A stretch of 64,000 bases of DNA, taken from Cotesia glomerata (lineage: Eukaryota; Arthropoda; Insecta; Hymenoptera; Braconidae). The stretch lies in assembly GCF_020080835.1 (NCBI RefSeq), contig NC_058159.1, positions 11,222,001-11,286,000 on the forward strand. The letters are read 5' to 3'. Position numbers and translations under genes: made by a program. Below, one piece after another: positions 22,860-34,073 of the stretch. The notes below the pieces were generated by a model. That model searched no databases and was not told the DNA's origin. It worked only from the letters and a program-made list of their open reading frames with translations. Numbering within the stretch: position 1 is the stretch's first letter; each line of letters opens with the position of its first letter.

Positions 22860-24030
22860 AGTCTTGATAAAATCGTATTCCTTGTTCCTCGCTGTAGTCT
22901 TCAAGATTTTCAGGAAAGTGGTCGACGTGAAAATCCATGAAGTGTAGTTTGAGGTTTATTAATTAACCTAAGAAAAGGAACCCACTGCGTAAGTCATTTG
23001 AAGATAAAAAAATTCGATACAAATGAACGACAGTCTGAAATTCGAAAATATGGTTTCGTACCTCCTTCTTACATGCTATTTTTTAAAGATTTAAAAATTT
23101 TTCAATTCTAAGATCATATTCCATCTATAAAAATGCACCCAAGTCATTAACAATCGTGTTTAATAGATTTTTTTCTCATATTCATAACTGTAATTTTCCC
23201 GATTTTTTTGGTTTTTTGAGATTTTTTTTTTTTTTATTTTAAAACGTTAAAGGAACAAGATTTCAGATTCAAATTTAGTGAAACAAAGTACATACAAATC
23301 ATACTCAATCTTAATCCAAAAAATTTTTTTTATCTCAATAATTTCGATTTTTCATGATTTATTGCAATTTTTTTGGATTTTTTGTTATTTTTTCAAATTT
23401 TGACGGCTCAACGGGCTAATTTACGTTCAGATTCAGATTCAGTGAATTGAAATACATAAAAATCATACTTGATTTGACTCCACAAAATTTTATTCATCGC
23501 CGTGACTGCAGTTTTTCGTAATTTTTTGTCTTTTTTTGGGTTTTTTGGATTTTACTCAAAATTTTGATGGTGTACGGGCAAAATTGACTTCAGATTCGGA
23601 TTCAACGCATCAAAATACCTAACGATATGTAGGTCCGATCAAAAGTACTGACAACTTTTTTTTTGTGTGCTCGTGTTATCGAAATAATTAATTTTAAGCT
23701 AATACACTGTAAAAATTTTTTATTATTGATGTATATTGAACAGTAATAAAGTAAGGAAATTGAATCAAACAAAGTTTTATATAATTTTAAAGAAAAGAAA
23801 TTGCATTTTGGATCAAACTTATATTATTACTTTATTATTTTTCTATCGTATAATAATAAAATCTCAAATGTAAGTTAAATCTAAAGCCTTATGAAGCATT
23901 TAATTAAATTAATAGATAGTTCTTTTTTTTTGATACTCATCATAATAACATTTTTAACTTAACCCACAAGTAAATTTCGCTGCTTTTATTACCAAATGCA
24001 TTTGAAGATAAATAATCATCTATTTATCAT
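22860..24030. other. AT-rich interval, no supported gene
   Basis: It contains low-complexity TTTTTTGG/TTTTTGATTTT segments that look like diverged repeats of one ~170-bp unit (near 23170, 23330 and 23500). No gene or clear element boundary. Confidence 0.4.
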
Positions 24031-24032
24031 GC

Positions 24033-25208
24033 TTAACTGACTGTGTTGTAAATATTTTCTTCTTCTATCGTCGTGCTTGATACATTTGATACTTCTGAAT
24101 GAGTAGCCAATTTCATGTACCCCCGATCTTTTCTATTGGTACATATTTTACTCAATTATGAATTTACTTTTGATGATCGACAGAAATTTTCCTTGGAGCC
24201 AATATTTGATGGATCACAGATTTCTGTGTAAATATCTTCTACTTTGAGAGGTGAAGCAGATGGAATTTGAGTTAGACTATCTCGTACTTTTGAGTAAGGA
24301 AAATTTGAACCAGTTTTTTTTTTGGATCTCAAGGGCACTAGTTGATATTGACCTATATACAAGCTGTCTCTGTGCATTGTCATTATAAAAATTTGAAGTT
24401 AATGCATTTGTATCAGATTCAAGACTACCGTATGGATCTGACACCTTCATACCAATTTCAGGTCGAACGGCAAAAGTAAAAGATGCTGATTTCTTAGCTG
24501 GATTCCTACTTTTATTACTATGAGTAATTTTTGATAACTGTCCAAGAAAGCTTGGATTACTGGAATTTCCACTACTTTTTGAGTAAGAGCGATCACAAAT
24601 TGTTGTTTTCTTCATGTGTTCTAAACTGTCTTTCAAGCTTTGCAAAAGTGGTTTAGCTTCTAGTTGAGATTTTATTTCTTTAAGATGCAATTCTTTCAGA
24701 TGATTATCACTGTTTACTAGTTTTAGTGGCACTATACGAGGTTCAGTTGCTCGTTGATCCAAGGCACGCCTGAAAAACAATTTATTTATTCATTATTTTA
24801 TTATATTACAGACTTATATATATTTTTTTATCAATTTCAAAGAATTAATATCATAAAAATATACCTGCAAGCTGAAAGTAACCGTTGCATTTTAGGAGAT
24901 CCAAGTAGTCTTGATTCAGACGGAAAACCTAATCGTACTCGTTTAACTCGTGGTACACCAGGACCTGTTGTAACTAATTCCAAAAGTTCTGGCGTGGTAA
25001 CAGTAGGTCGTTCTGGTATCATAGGTATAGCACATCCTAGAACTATAGGACCATGTGTTGCATTTTCAAATTGCATTAAGCCATTATAATTCCTTGGCAA
25101 TGGTATAGGCAAGGGACCAGCAATTAACCGTACCTGAAAACACACATTAATTTCTGCTAATCTTTCTTGTATTTTACTGTGGTAATTAGTTTCTGTTACT
25201 CTTTTCAA
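24033..25208 (-). pseudogene. Spliced cellular-type gene remnant, function unknown
   Basis: Two minus-strand coding blocks are joined by a 95-bp intron. Block one (to 24865) contains RLIAGPLPIPLPRNYNG, ATHGPIVLGCAIPMIPERP and KRVRLGFPSESRLLG. It ends CTTGCAG|GTATAT. Block two starts after TTTTTCAG at 24769 (RALDQRATEPRIVPLK) and is rich in Ser and Lys. The upstream limit is ambiguous: a GTTTTCAG acceptor at 25134 would start the exon at 25133, or coding may extend to 25208. The frame shifts near 24317-24383, where there is a nine-A run, and continues as RSKKKTGSNFPYSKV. A TAA at 24156 is followed in the same frame by 40 more coding-like codons ending EEENIYNTVS at 24033. Family not recognised. 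It is either a recent pseudogene or a gene with sequence errors. Confidence 0.6.
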
Positions 25209-25423
25209 TCAAATTAGTAGATTTCCACTATTTAGTAGTGCAATGTATATCAGTGATAAATATTGTCCAACAAAATAGTAAATATTCACTACCAAGTAGT
25301 CGAAGTCTACTAATTCGATTTAAGAGAGTATCTAATTGTTTTATATGTTAATAATGTAATGTTATTTCTTAAGAATAATATTAAATTGAAAAAATTATTT
25401 TTTTTCATAATTGTCATGATATA

Positions 25424-25655
25424 AGGTAAAAGACCCCATTAGTGGCACCTTTAACCCCTATTAGTGGCACTTTTTCTTTCAATGAAAAAATGTTCTACTT
25501 GGAATAAAAATTAAAAATTTTTTTGATCTAAAGGTCTTAAAGATTAGAAATAATATATTTTTTATTGAAATTATTGATTTCATCAATTAAATAAGTACCA
25601 AAATCAAAGAAAGTGTCAGTAATGGGGTCCCCGCCACTAATGGGGTCTTTTACCC
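25424..25655. mobile_element. MITE with AGGTAAAAGACCCC termini
   Basis: The left end AGGTAAAAGACCCCATTAGT is inverted at the right end (CACTAATGGGGTCTTTTACCCT). Secondary inner copies of CCCC(T)ATTAGTGGCAC and GTCAGTAATGGGG give a double-stem structure. There is no coding potential. The target duplication is not clear. Confidence 0.75.
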
Positions 25656-25860
25656 TATTTATTTCTGTTTGTTGGTTCATTTTTTTTTTTAAAGTTCTTT
25701 ATCGCATGTTTTATAGGCCGGAAAAGTGTGAGCAATATAATATGATACGCCTGGGTAACGATTATTATGAATATTTTATTTAAGGGGGTTCCTCCGTGCG
25801 ATGGGTTCCAAAAATCGATTTTTTTGCATATATTGATTTCTTAACATGTGTAGAATATTC

Positions 25861-27183
25861 GTTATCTTGTAGAAAATTAAATTCTCTACAAAGAAGGTCT
25901 CCTTCATTTTTTTGCTAAAATGCATAGAAAAAAAGTTACAGGGCTTTAAAAAACGAAAATTATAAAAAGTCAAAAATAGGTTTTTTTTTTGTTTTTCGAC
26001 AACAAATTATTTTATTTCGTAAAATTATTTATATAATTCATCTATATTCAGTCTGTCAAATAGATCTAAATTTGATCTATATATAGAAGAAAAAAAATAT
26101 ATTTATTTATATTATATTTTTATATTATACATGGGCATTTCATGCCAAATCGACCACTTTTGAACCCGACCCTTGTCGATTTTTCTGAAATTTTGGTATC
26201 TTTCTCTAAACTATTGAAAACAATAGAATTTTTTATTGTTTATAGAATTTTTAGATACGAAAATAATAAAATACGAAAAAATAATTCAATGTTTCTTTTA
26301 ATTTTTTATCTAACTTTATTGGAAATTAATCAAATGTTATCGATGATTGTCACTTTTAATTTTTATATTTTTTCTCAGATTTTAAAGTTTTCAAAATCTG
26401 CTAAAAAATTTTCAGAGTGGTATAACAAAAAACAAACATTTAAAAAATAATTTTTTTTTTTCATTTCTAAAAAAAAATAGAAAGAAAAAAATACCACTTT
26501 GAAAATTTCAGGAAATTCGCAGAAAATAATTAAGTTTTTTATAAAAAAAAAAAAAAAAAATCGAAAATCAAAAATGTCAATCATCTCGAAATTTTTGTTT
26601 TTTTCAAAAATTAAAAAAAAAAAACGCTGAATATGAATGCGAATTATAATTTTTTTTTCTAAAAAGTACATTTAAAAACAAAAATTTTAATAAAAAAATC
26701 ATCCCAATAAGTTAATTTTCAAAAAAGTTATGGCTATTTAACAAAAAAAAGGTGTCTTTTTTAAATAACTCGTAACTTTTTTTTGATTGGGTAACAAAAT
26801 TTGAAAAAATTCTGAAAATTATTTTCAATAGGGTAGAGAAAAATACCAAAATTTTAGAAAAATCGAAAAGGGTCGGGTTCAAAAGTGATCGATTTGGCAT
26901 GGAATGCCCCATATATAATATAAAAATATAATATAAATAAATATATTTTTTTTTCTTCTATATATAGATCAAATTTAGATATAATTAACAGACTGGATAT
27001 AAATGAATTATATAAATAATTTTACGAAATAAAATAATTTGTTGTCGAAAAAAAAAAAAAAAAGTTATTTTTGTCTTTTTATAATTTTCGTTTTTTAAAG
27101 CCCTGTAACTTTTTTCCTATACATTTTAGCAAAAAAATGAAAGAGACCTTTTTTGTAGAGAATTTAATTTCCTACAAGATAAC
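25861..27183. repeat. 1.3-kb palindrome (foldback)
   Basis: The arms start at TTATCTTGTAG near 25862 and at its inverse CTACAAGATAA ending 27183, centred near 26522. Strong matches include AAATTATTTTATTTCGTAAA and its inverse, ATCAAATTTAGAT, and CCGACCCTTGTCGATTTTTC against GAAAAATCGAAAAGGGTCGG. Identity drops toward the AT-rich centre. Open frames in either strand are by-products. Confidence 0.8.
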
Positions 27184-28455
27184 AAAAAGGGAAATTAAAA
27201 TTTTTTTTTGAAGATTTACAATGAAAATACAGAAAAAAGTTTTTATATTCCATATTTATGTGTTCATATTAATATTAACTTTTGTATGGAACTTTTCACT
27301 TTCTGTTAAAAAGAGTTATCATTACTGGCTAAGGTTTAAAGTCAAATTCAAATTTTCTACAGAATTCTCAACTAACGCCCTCTGAGTATTTATTGACTTT
27401 TTGCATAATTGATCAATTATCCGCTCGAAATCGGCAATTAGAGGACTCTATTGTCTTTAATTATAATTGGTCCTTAATTGAGGTTGGTTTTTTAATGAAT
27501 CATTATCGTATCAACAATTATACCAGTTTATTGATGAACAATGTCTTGTAAAACAAGTAAAAATTACATTAACTTGGTTGGGTTCGAGTCAAAAACTTTA
27601 AGTGATTTGAAATTACCCACGAATCGTGATGTTTTATGTTTATTTTTCTATAAACATCGAACAGATAAACTATTCATTCGCGAAAGTGCTAGATTTGTTC
27701 TGTGTGAGGTTATCAAAGTGTGGAATAAGTTCACATTACCAGGAAACAATTCACATCGTTCAATTGGAAAAATTGAAAAATTACATAAAAACTGGCAAAA
27801 AACTCGTGCATAAAGCTCGCAAAAAATCTCTCGCACAACAATTGGCCGAAAAAACTTTTATCAATTCTCTCGACAAACTGTTCGATACTGCACCGCAGAA
27901 TGTTTTGACAACATTAAGCTCACCACAAAGGAAAGTTTTGATTGCTAGTCGGGAAATTTGCAAACGTAGTCAGTTGATAAAGATTTCAGCCAATATTGAA
28001 GATGGACAAAATACATCGACCTTTTGTGTGGAAGACAATTCAAATTTTATTTCGATGGAAAGTGCTGGGAAAAATGTAAATACTAATGAAGTTGATGAAG
28101 CAGGTAAAATCGAATAGTTACTCGTTGCTTTTATTTTTAATAATCCATTTTAAAGAATTCTTCTCACAGCAATAACTTTACAATTAATTTTTAATTTATT
28201 ATTCTGTGAATGATTTTTACACAGTAAAAAAATTTTCGTCTAATTTAACACAAATATTTGTTTTACTGACTGTTTTTACAGTCAGTAAATCGAGCACTAT
28301 TATTATCTTATCAAATTTTTCTTTTCATTGTCAAAATTCTCGTCTACATTTTTTGATCAAATGAACCTCTTTCAGAAATAGATTTGAAAATCAGCAAATT
28401 TTAAAAATTATTTTGATTAATATTAGTTCTGATCGGGCTGAAAGGAAAACCTATG

Positions 28456-29099
28456 TGTTCGGTGAACAAGGCCCGGTAGCGATTAACTCGCTCCTGGGGG
28501 ACTCCCAAATTCAAGAGACGCACCTGTCCACCGCTAGTTCCCGCAAAAATCGAACCGCCAATAGAAAATCAGCCTCTCGATCACGTCATGAATCGACCGC
28601 TTTATTGGCTGATCGCTCCCACTAGACATGCGCAATAGCCTTCTTCCCCAACTCAACGAGGAAGAAGACGGACTATTGTTATTATCTTTCGCTTCTACGC
28701 TTTCGCTGCATCAAGTCGCCATTAGTATTTCTTTACTTTCGCTTTTTGTTAATAAACCGCATTTCGCTTATTTTATAATTTAAATTGCTTAAATTAACCG
28801 CTAATAATTCGCTTTAATTTGTTATAGGTAAATTGTGTTAACAGTGCATTTATTTCACCGCTTTTTCAGTGCCGGCAAAGTGTTCAACCACGTGTCAACC
28901 GGCTTCGCTTTTGCAAACCACGCTGTAATTTACAAATCCGCTTTTATCTTAACAATCCGCTATTAAAAATATTAAATATTGAGTGTAATTAATGTAAATA
29001 AATTACTAGTGTTATTTTTGATAATAATTTACGCGTTTTAATTGAGATATCCAACCCTAAACCTGATCCCCGCTTTTCCGCTCTTTCTGTAATTATTCA
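28456..29099 (+). repeat. 5' LTR of BEL/Pao element
   Basis: 644 bp from TGTTCGGTGAACAAGG to TAATTATTCA. I count 18 CGCT on this strand and one AGCG, against about 2.5 expected per orientation in random sequence. Confidence 0.95.
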
Positions 29100-29100
29100 T

Positions 29101-29118
29101 TGGTCCCTCGAGCCGGAT
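29101..29118 (+). other. Primer-binding site
   Basis: TGGTCCCTCGAGCCGGAT lies one base after the 5' LTR. Its complement, ATCCGGCTCGAGGGACCA, closely resembles the 3' end of an insect tRNA-Tyr as I recall it (one difference). The tRNA identity is inference. Confidence 0.7.
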
Positions 29119-29365
29119 CAGGCTGGCTCTATCTCAATTAATTTAATTAATCATACCGCTAAAAATTGTTTTGTGTTAAGTGAAGTGTAATACCGCTAGG
29201 AAAGGTCGAGTGTCAGGAGCATCGCAGAGCACATCGGGTGCTGCTCCTGATAGTCATTCGTACACCGGTACGCTGAACTTTCCGTTTATTACGACTGAAA
29301 ACTCGACTTCGGGCCTTAAATAACCTCGCTATGGACAATTACACAAAATAGTTGAAAAATGCAAT

Positions 29366-32300
29366 TTGTGCTTCAACTTTCGTGTTCCGCACCGCGCCGC
29401 AGATTGCAAGACCGCTCAAGATTGCCGAAAATGTGGTCAACGTCACCACATGTCCATCCATTTTGGATGCACCAACGAAACCAGCTTCACCGCAGTCTAC
29501 ATCTTCCGCACAGATCCGCTTTCCGCTCAAGTATTGCTAGCTACCGCTTTAGTCCAGGTCCGCCCACATCATGGTAATCCAATCACCGCCAGAGTGTTGA
29601 TTGATCAAGGTTCAGAGCTCTCATTTATGAGACAGTCGCTCTTCAAGAAGCTTGGACAACCGCTACAGCGTGACATGGTCATGCTCAAGGGCATTGGCAA
29701 TGTCTCCGCAGGAAGCTCACTAGGTGTGAGCACGATTGAGCTTCGTTCGCTGTGTACGACCGCATCAATGCATGTCAGCATGCATATTCTACCAACACTG
29801 ACGGTAGATCTTCCATCGTTCGTGATCGCTGATCCGAAATGGCCGCATCTTGAGAATCTCAAGCTCGCTGACCCGCAGTATCTACAGCCACGCCCTGTAG
29901 ATATTATTCTAGGTGCATCACCAGCCGCACAGATTATGAACGCAGAGATTCAACGAGGACCTCGCAATGCTCCTATTGCACAATCCACCACGCTTGGTTG
30001 GATTGTCTATGGAGCTGTCACCGCTAAACACGCTTCAACATCACACGCAGCACTACATGCGTCAGTAGATACTGAATTAAAAGACGCTATCGCTAAGTTT
30101 TGGGAACAGGAAGAGGTTCCATCAGGTAATTCACCGCTCAACACCGCTGAAGAAGACGAATGTGAAATTCACTTTCGTCAAACGCATTATCGACAGCCTG
30201 ATGGACGCTACGTAGTGAGATTACCGCTTAAGGCCCTTGAGAGTCAACTTGGCGACTCTATCAACGCAGCTATGGGGTCACTCCGCAGATTAATAACTCG
30301 CTTGTCACGAGAAAGAGAATATTCTGACATGTATCGGGCATTCATGGCAGAATACATTCAACTAGGACACATGGTACGAGTACCAGTCAACGAATTGCCC
30401 GCAAACGCTTACTTCTTGCCTCACCATGGGGTATTGAAGCTTGATAGTGCCACTACGAAGCTCCGCACAGTGTTCAATGGTTCCTGTGCAACATCTACAG
30501 GAATTTCATTGAACGACATTCTCCACGCAGGACCCAAAACGCAAATTGACATTTTTGATGTGATGTTGAGAATCCGTTGCAGCAGGATTCTATCCGCTAC
30601 TGACATCACCAAGATGTTCAGACAGATTGAGGTCGACTCGCTTGATTGGCCGCTTCAGTGCATTCTCTGGATAGATGAGAATGACTTAATAGACGCTTAC
30701 TGTCTCAAGACAGTCACATACGGAACCGCTAGTGCACCTTTTGACGCTGTACGTGTGCTTATCCAACTAGTAAAGGATGAAGGACACCGCTTTCCGCTAG
30801 CTGTTGCTCCAATGTTGAAAACACGCTACGTAGATGACATCTACGGTGGAGCAGACAACGAAGAAGACGCTATCAAGGCTGCAGTACAAACAAAAGCTCT
30901 GTGTGCAGCAAGCTGCTTCCCGCTTGCCAAATGGGCTAGCAAAAGCCCACGGTTACTCGCTGAAGTCGCTCCAGAAAAGCAACTGGATACACCGCTTAAA
31001 GAAATCAGTGATGCACCAGTAAAAGTCCTGGGCATGTACTGGAATTCACGCACTGACGCTCTCCAGTTCAAGTACACGCTACCGCCAGAGACGCCCAAGA
31101 CAAAAAGAGCTATTTTGTCTGAAATCGCAAAGCTGTATGACCCGCTAGGACTTCTCGCACCAATAGTCGTCAAAGCCAAGACCTTTATGCAAGATCTGTG
31201 GCTAGATAGAGTGTCATGGGATGAACAATTGTCACCATCACTCATTCACAAATGGACTGGATACCGCGAGGATCTTCGAAACATCGAATCCATCCGCATT
31301 CCACGCTGGAATAATATAGCACCTGGAGCAACTATGGAATTGCACGGGTTCTCAGACGCTTCGCAAAACGCTATGGCTGCCGCTGTTTATTTGAGAGTCA
31401 CTGACGCTGATGGGAACACAAAGGTCTCACTTTTGTGTTCAAAAACGCAAGTAGCACCGCTGAAGACCATGACAATCCCACGCTTGGAATTATCTGCCGC
31501 ATGGTTGCTAACACAACTGATACTTCATGTCAAAGAAGTTCAGTCGCTTGAAAATGTCAGGATCAATCTCTGGACTGACTCCGCTGTGACTCTCGCATGG
31601 ATTAAAAGTCCAGCAATCCGCTGGAAGACATTCGTCCGCAATAGAGTGGGAAAAATCCAAGAAACGCTTCGAGATGTCTCCTGGAAATTTATTCCAGGAA
31701 AACAAAACCCCGCTGACTGCGCTTCAAGAGGTATACCTACGCTAAAACTGAAACAACACGCTCTCTGGTGGCATGGACCAACTTGGCTTCATGAACCAGA
31801 ATCCTCTTGGCCCACTCTGGAGCCTCCAACCGACAACGCAACGCATCGAGAAGAACGCCAAGGTCTGACACTAGTAACTTGGAAAGCAGAAAATTGCCTG
31901 CTCCAACAATTACTGTCGCATTACACGCAGCTGTTTCCACTGCTACGGAAGCTTAGCATCTGGCATCGTGCCATCGACCGCTTTAAAAGAGTTCCACAAT
32001 CTTCGCTGGCCTACCCGCTTACTCCATCAGACCTGGAGCGCGCTAAATTGACCTTGATTAAGTTCACTCAAGGACAATACTTCGCTAGAGAGATTCACAC
32101 GCTACAAGATGGTGATGGTCTGCCTAAAAATAACAGCATCACTAAGCTGACTCCGTTCATCGACCATCAGGGGGTCCTGAGAGTCGGTGGCCGCTTGAAA
32201 AACGCATTGCTGGACCCAGAAGAGAGGCATCCAGCGATTCTACCGCGACAATCACCGCTTACATCAATTTTGATTGATGATTCACACCGCAAAACGCTTC

Positions 32301-33439
32301 ACGGAGGTACTCAGCTTACGCTCGCTGATTTACGAAAGCGTGTCTGGATCATTGGAGGCCGTGTTCCAGTCAGATCATTTATTTTACGCTGCGTTATCTG
32401 CACGAGACACCGTGGAGAACGCGCTCAACAGTTGATGGGTCAACTACCCGCCGCACGAGTACAGCCAACTCGAGCCTTCTTGCATACAGGACTCGACTAC
32501 GCTGGACCTATCACGCTGAAAACGTTTCAAGGACGTGGAGCAAAAACATACAAAGGCTGGATTGCAGTCTTTGTATGCATGTTCAGTTCAGCTGTACATT
32601 TAGAGCTAGTAACTGACTACACCGCTGCCGCTTTCATCGCCGCTTATCGCCGCTTCACCAGTCGCCGAGGTATCTGCCACACGCTATATTCAGACTGTGG
32701 AACCAATTTTGTAGGAGCAGATAAAGAGCTGAAACGACTATTCGCTGCAGGATCCCGCACATTACGAGAATTATCAACCTTGATCGCTCAAGATGGCACG
32801 AACTGGAAATTCAATCCGCCTGGAGCTCCACATTTTGGAGGAAAATGGGAAGCCGCTGTGAAATCTATCAAATTTCACCTTCGAAAAACAATCGGAGACT
32901 CGCTGTTGACGCTTGAGCAACATTCAACGCTACTGGCTCAAATTGAAGCCATATTGAATTCCAGACCGCTCACACCGCTGAATGAAGATCCTGCTGACCT
33001 GGCTGTACTGACTCCAGGTCACTTCTTAATCGGACAGTCACTGACCGCTATCCCAGAGCCATCGCTGACAGATTTACAACCTGCTCGGCTCTCGCACTGG
33101 GAACAAGTCCAGCAAATGGTTCAACATTTCTGGAAACGCTACTACCAGGACTGCATCCACCGCTACCAGGCCATTTCAAAGTGGCATCATCGACGCAACC
33201 AGATCAAGGTGGGTTCAGTAGTACTGATCACCACTGAGGATCTCCCGCCAACCAAGTGGCCATTAGCCAAAGTAATTGCTGTCCATCCAGGTGAAGATGG
33301 ACAAATCCGCGTAGTAACTGTTAAGACAGTTAACACAGAGCTGGTACGTCCAATTACAAAGCTCTGTGTCCTGCCGCTAACGCATGAAGAAGATGATCTT
33401 GTCGACGCAGCCGCCAACCCGGGGGAGAATGTTCGGTGA
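29366..33439 (+). CDS. pol: BEL/Pao gag-remnant/pol polyprotein
   Basis: A continuous 1357-codon frame; the true frame opens a little upstream (VEKCNLCFNF) after a stop at 29321. Domains in order: gag-type zinc knuckles (CFNF...C and CRKCGQRHHMSIHFGC, ~1-40); aspartic protease with LIDQGSELSF (~79); reverse transcriptase with YVDDIYGG (~488); RNase H starting GFSDAS (~661). Next come the integrase HHCC zinc finger (HRKTLHGG...CVICTRH) and the integrase core with GLDYAGP, YSDCGTNF and KWEAAVKS supplying D, D and E. All catalytic boxes look intact. The stop lies nine bases inside the 3' LTR. No AUG-led gag precedes it: an ATG at 29331 hits a stop after six codons. Gag and proper translation would have to come from another copy. 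Confidence 0.93.
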   Translation: MCFNFRVPHRAADCKTAQDCRKCGQRHHMSIHFGCTNETSFTAVYIFRTDPLSAQVLLATALVQVRPHHGNPITARVLIDQGSELSFMRQSLFKKLGQPLQRDMVMLKGIGNVSAGSSLGVSTIELRSLCTTASMHVSMHILPTLTVDLPSFVIADPKWPHLENLKLADPQYLQPRPVDIILGASPAAQIMNAEIQRGPRNAPIAQSTTLGWIVYGAVTAKHASTSHAALHASVDTELKDAIAKFWEQEEVPSGNSPLNTAEEDECEIHFRQTHYRQPDGRYVVRLPLKALESQLGDSINAAMGSLRRLITRLSREREYSDMYRAFMAEYIQLGHMVRVPVNELPANAYFLPHHGVLKLDSATTKLRTVFNGSCATSTGISLNDILHAGPKTQIDIFDVMLRIRCSRILSATDITKMFRQIEVDSLDWPLQCILWIDENDLIDAYCLKTVTYGTASAPFDAVRVLIQLVKDEGHRFPLAVAPMLKTRYVDDIYGGADNEEDAIKAAVQTKALCAASCFPLAKWASKSPRLLAEVAPEKQLDTPLKEISDAPVKVLGMYWNSRTDALQFKYTLPPETPKTKRAILSEIAKLYDPLGLLAPIVVKAKTFMQDLWLDRVSWDEQLSPSLIHKWTGYREDLRNIESIRIPRWNNIAPGATMELHGFSDASQNAMAAAVYLRVTDADGNTKVSLLCSKTQVAPLKTMTIPRLELSAAWLLTQLILHVKEVQSLENVRINLWTDSAVTLAWIKSPAIRWKTFVRNRVGKIQETLRDVSWKFIPGKQNPADCASRGIPTLKLKQHALWWHGPTWLHEPESSWPTLEPPTDNATHREERQGLTLVTWKAENCLLQQLLSHYTQLFPLLRKLSIWHRAIDRFKRVPQSSLAYPLTPSDLERAKLTLIKFTQGQYFAREIHTLQDGDGLPKNNSITKLTPFIDHQGVLRVGGRLKNALLDPEERHPAILPRQSPLTSILIDDSHRKTLHGGTQLTLADLRKRVWIIGGRVPVRSFILRCVICTRHRGERAQQLMGQLPAARVQPTRAFLHTGLDYAGPITLKTFQGRGAKTYKGWIAVFVCMFSSAVHLELVTDYTAAAFIAAYRRFTSRRGICHTLYSDCGTNFVGADKELKRLFAAGSRTLRELSTLIAQDGTNWKFNPPGAPHFGGKWEAAVKSIKFHLRKTIGDSLLTLEQHSTLLAQIEAILNSRPLTPLNEDPADLAVLTPGHFLIGQSLTAIPEPSLTDLQPARLSHWEQVQQMVQHFWKRYYQDCIHRYQAISKWHHRRNQIKVGSVVLITTEDLPPTKWPLAKVIAVHPGEDGQIRVVTVKTVNTELVRPITKLCVLPLTHEEDDLVDAAANPGENVR
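33421..33429 (+). other. Polypurine tract
   Basis: GGGGGAGAA immediately precedes the 3' LTR, as expected for plus-strand DNA priming. Confidence 0.85.
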
Positions 33440-34073
33440 ACAAGGCCCAGTAGCGATTAACTCGCTCCTGGGGGACTCCCAAATTCAAGAGACGCACCTG
33501 TCCACCGCTAGTTCCCGCAAAAATCGAACCGCCAATAGAAAATCAGCCTCTCGATCACGTCATGAATCGACCGCTTTATTGGCTGATCGCTCCCACTAGA
33601 CATGCGCAATAGCCTTCTTCCCCAACTCAACGAGGAAGAAGATGGACTATTGTTATTATCTTTCGCTTCTACGCTTTCGCTGCATCAAGTCGCCATTAGT
33701 ATTTCTTTACTTTCGCTTTTTGTTAATAAACCGCATTTCGCTTATTTTATAATTTAAATTGCTTAAATTAACCGCTAATAATTCGCTTTAATTTGTTATA
33801 GGTAAATTGTGTTAACAGTGCATTTATTTCACCGCTTTTTCAGTGCCGGCAAAGTGTTCAACCACGTGTCAACCGGCTTCGCTTTTGCAAACCACGCTGT
33901 AATTTACAAATCCGCTTTTATCTTAACAATCGGCTATTAAAAATATTAAATATTGAGTGTAATTAATGTAAATAAATTACTAGTGTTATTTTTGATAATA
34001 ATTTACGCGTTTTAATTGAGATATCCAACCCTAAACCTGATCCCCGCTTTTCCGCTCTTTCTGTAATTATTCA
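33430..34073 (+). repeat. 3' LTR of BEL/Pao element
   Basis: Same length as the 5' LTR. Differences seen: GCCCAG for GCCCGG, GAAGATGG for GAAGACGG and ATCGGC for ATCCGC. Confidence 0.95.

Larger units (their letters stand above)
28456..34073 (+). mobile_element. BEL/Pao LTR retrotransposon, gag-deleted, near-identical LTRs
   Basis: Two 644-bp LTRs (28456-29099, 33430-34073) begin TGTTCGG and end ATTATTCA, and differ at about three positions by my reading. That indicates a recent insertion. The flanks are CTATG on the left and CTATA on the right, a 4-bp or imperfect 5-bp target duplication. A primer-binding site follows the 5' LTR and a purine tract precedes the 3' LTR. The interior contains only ~270 bp of leader before a gag zinc knuckle and a full-length pol, so most of gag is missing. 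The whole element is strikingly enriched in CGCT on the plus strand only. Confidence 0.95.

Noticed and set aside
33384..33599. Possible env or accessory frame at the 3' end of the BEL element, with a twin at 28413-28625
   Set aside because: Both frames lie in the LTRs and are identical because the LTRs are; no signal peptide or membrane segment.
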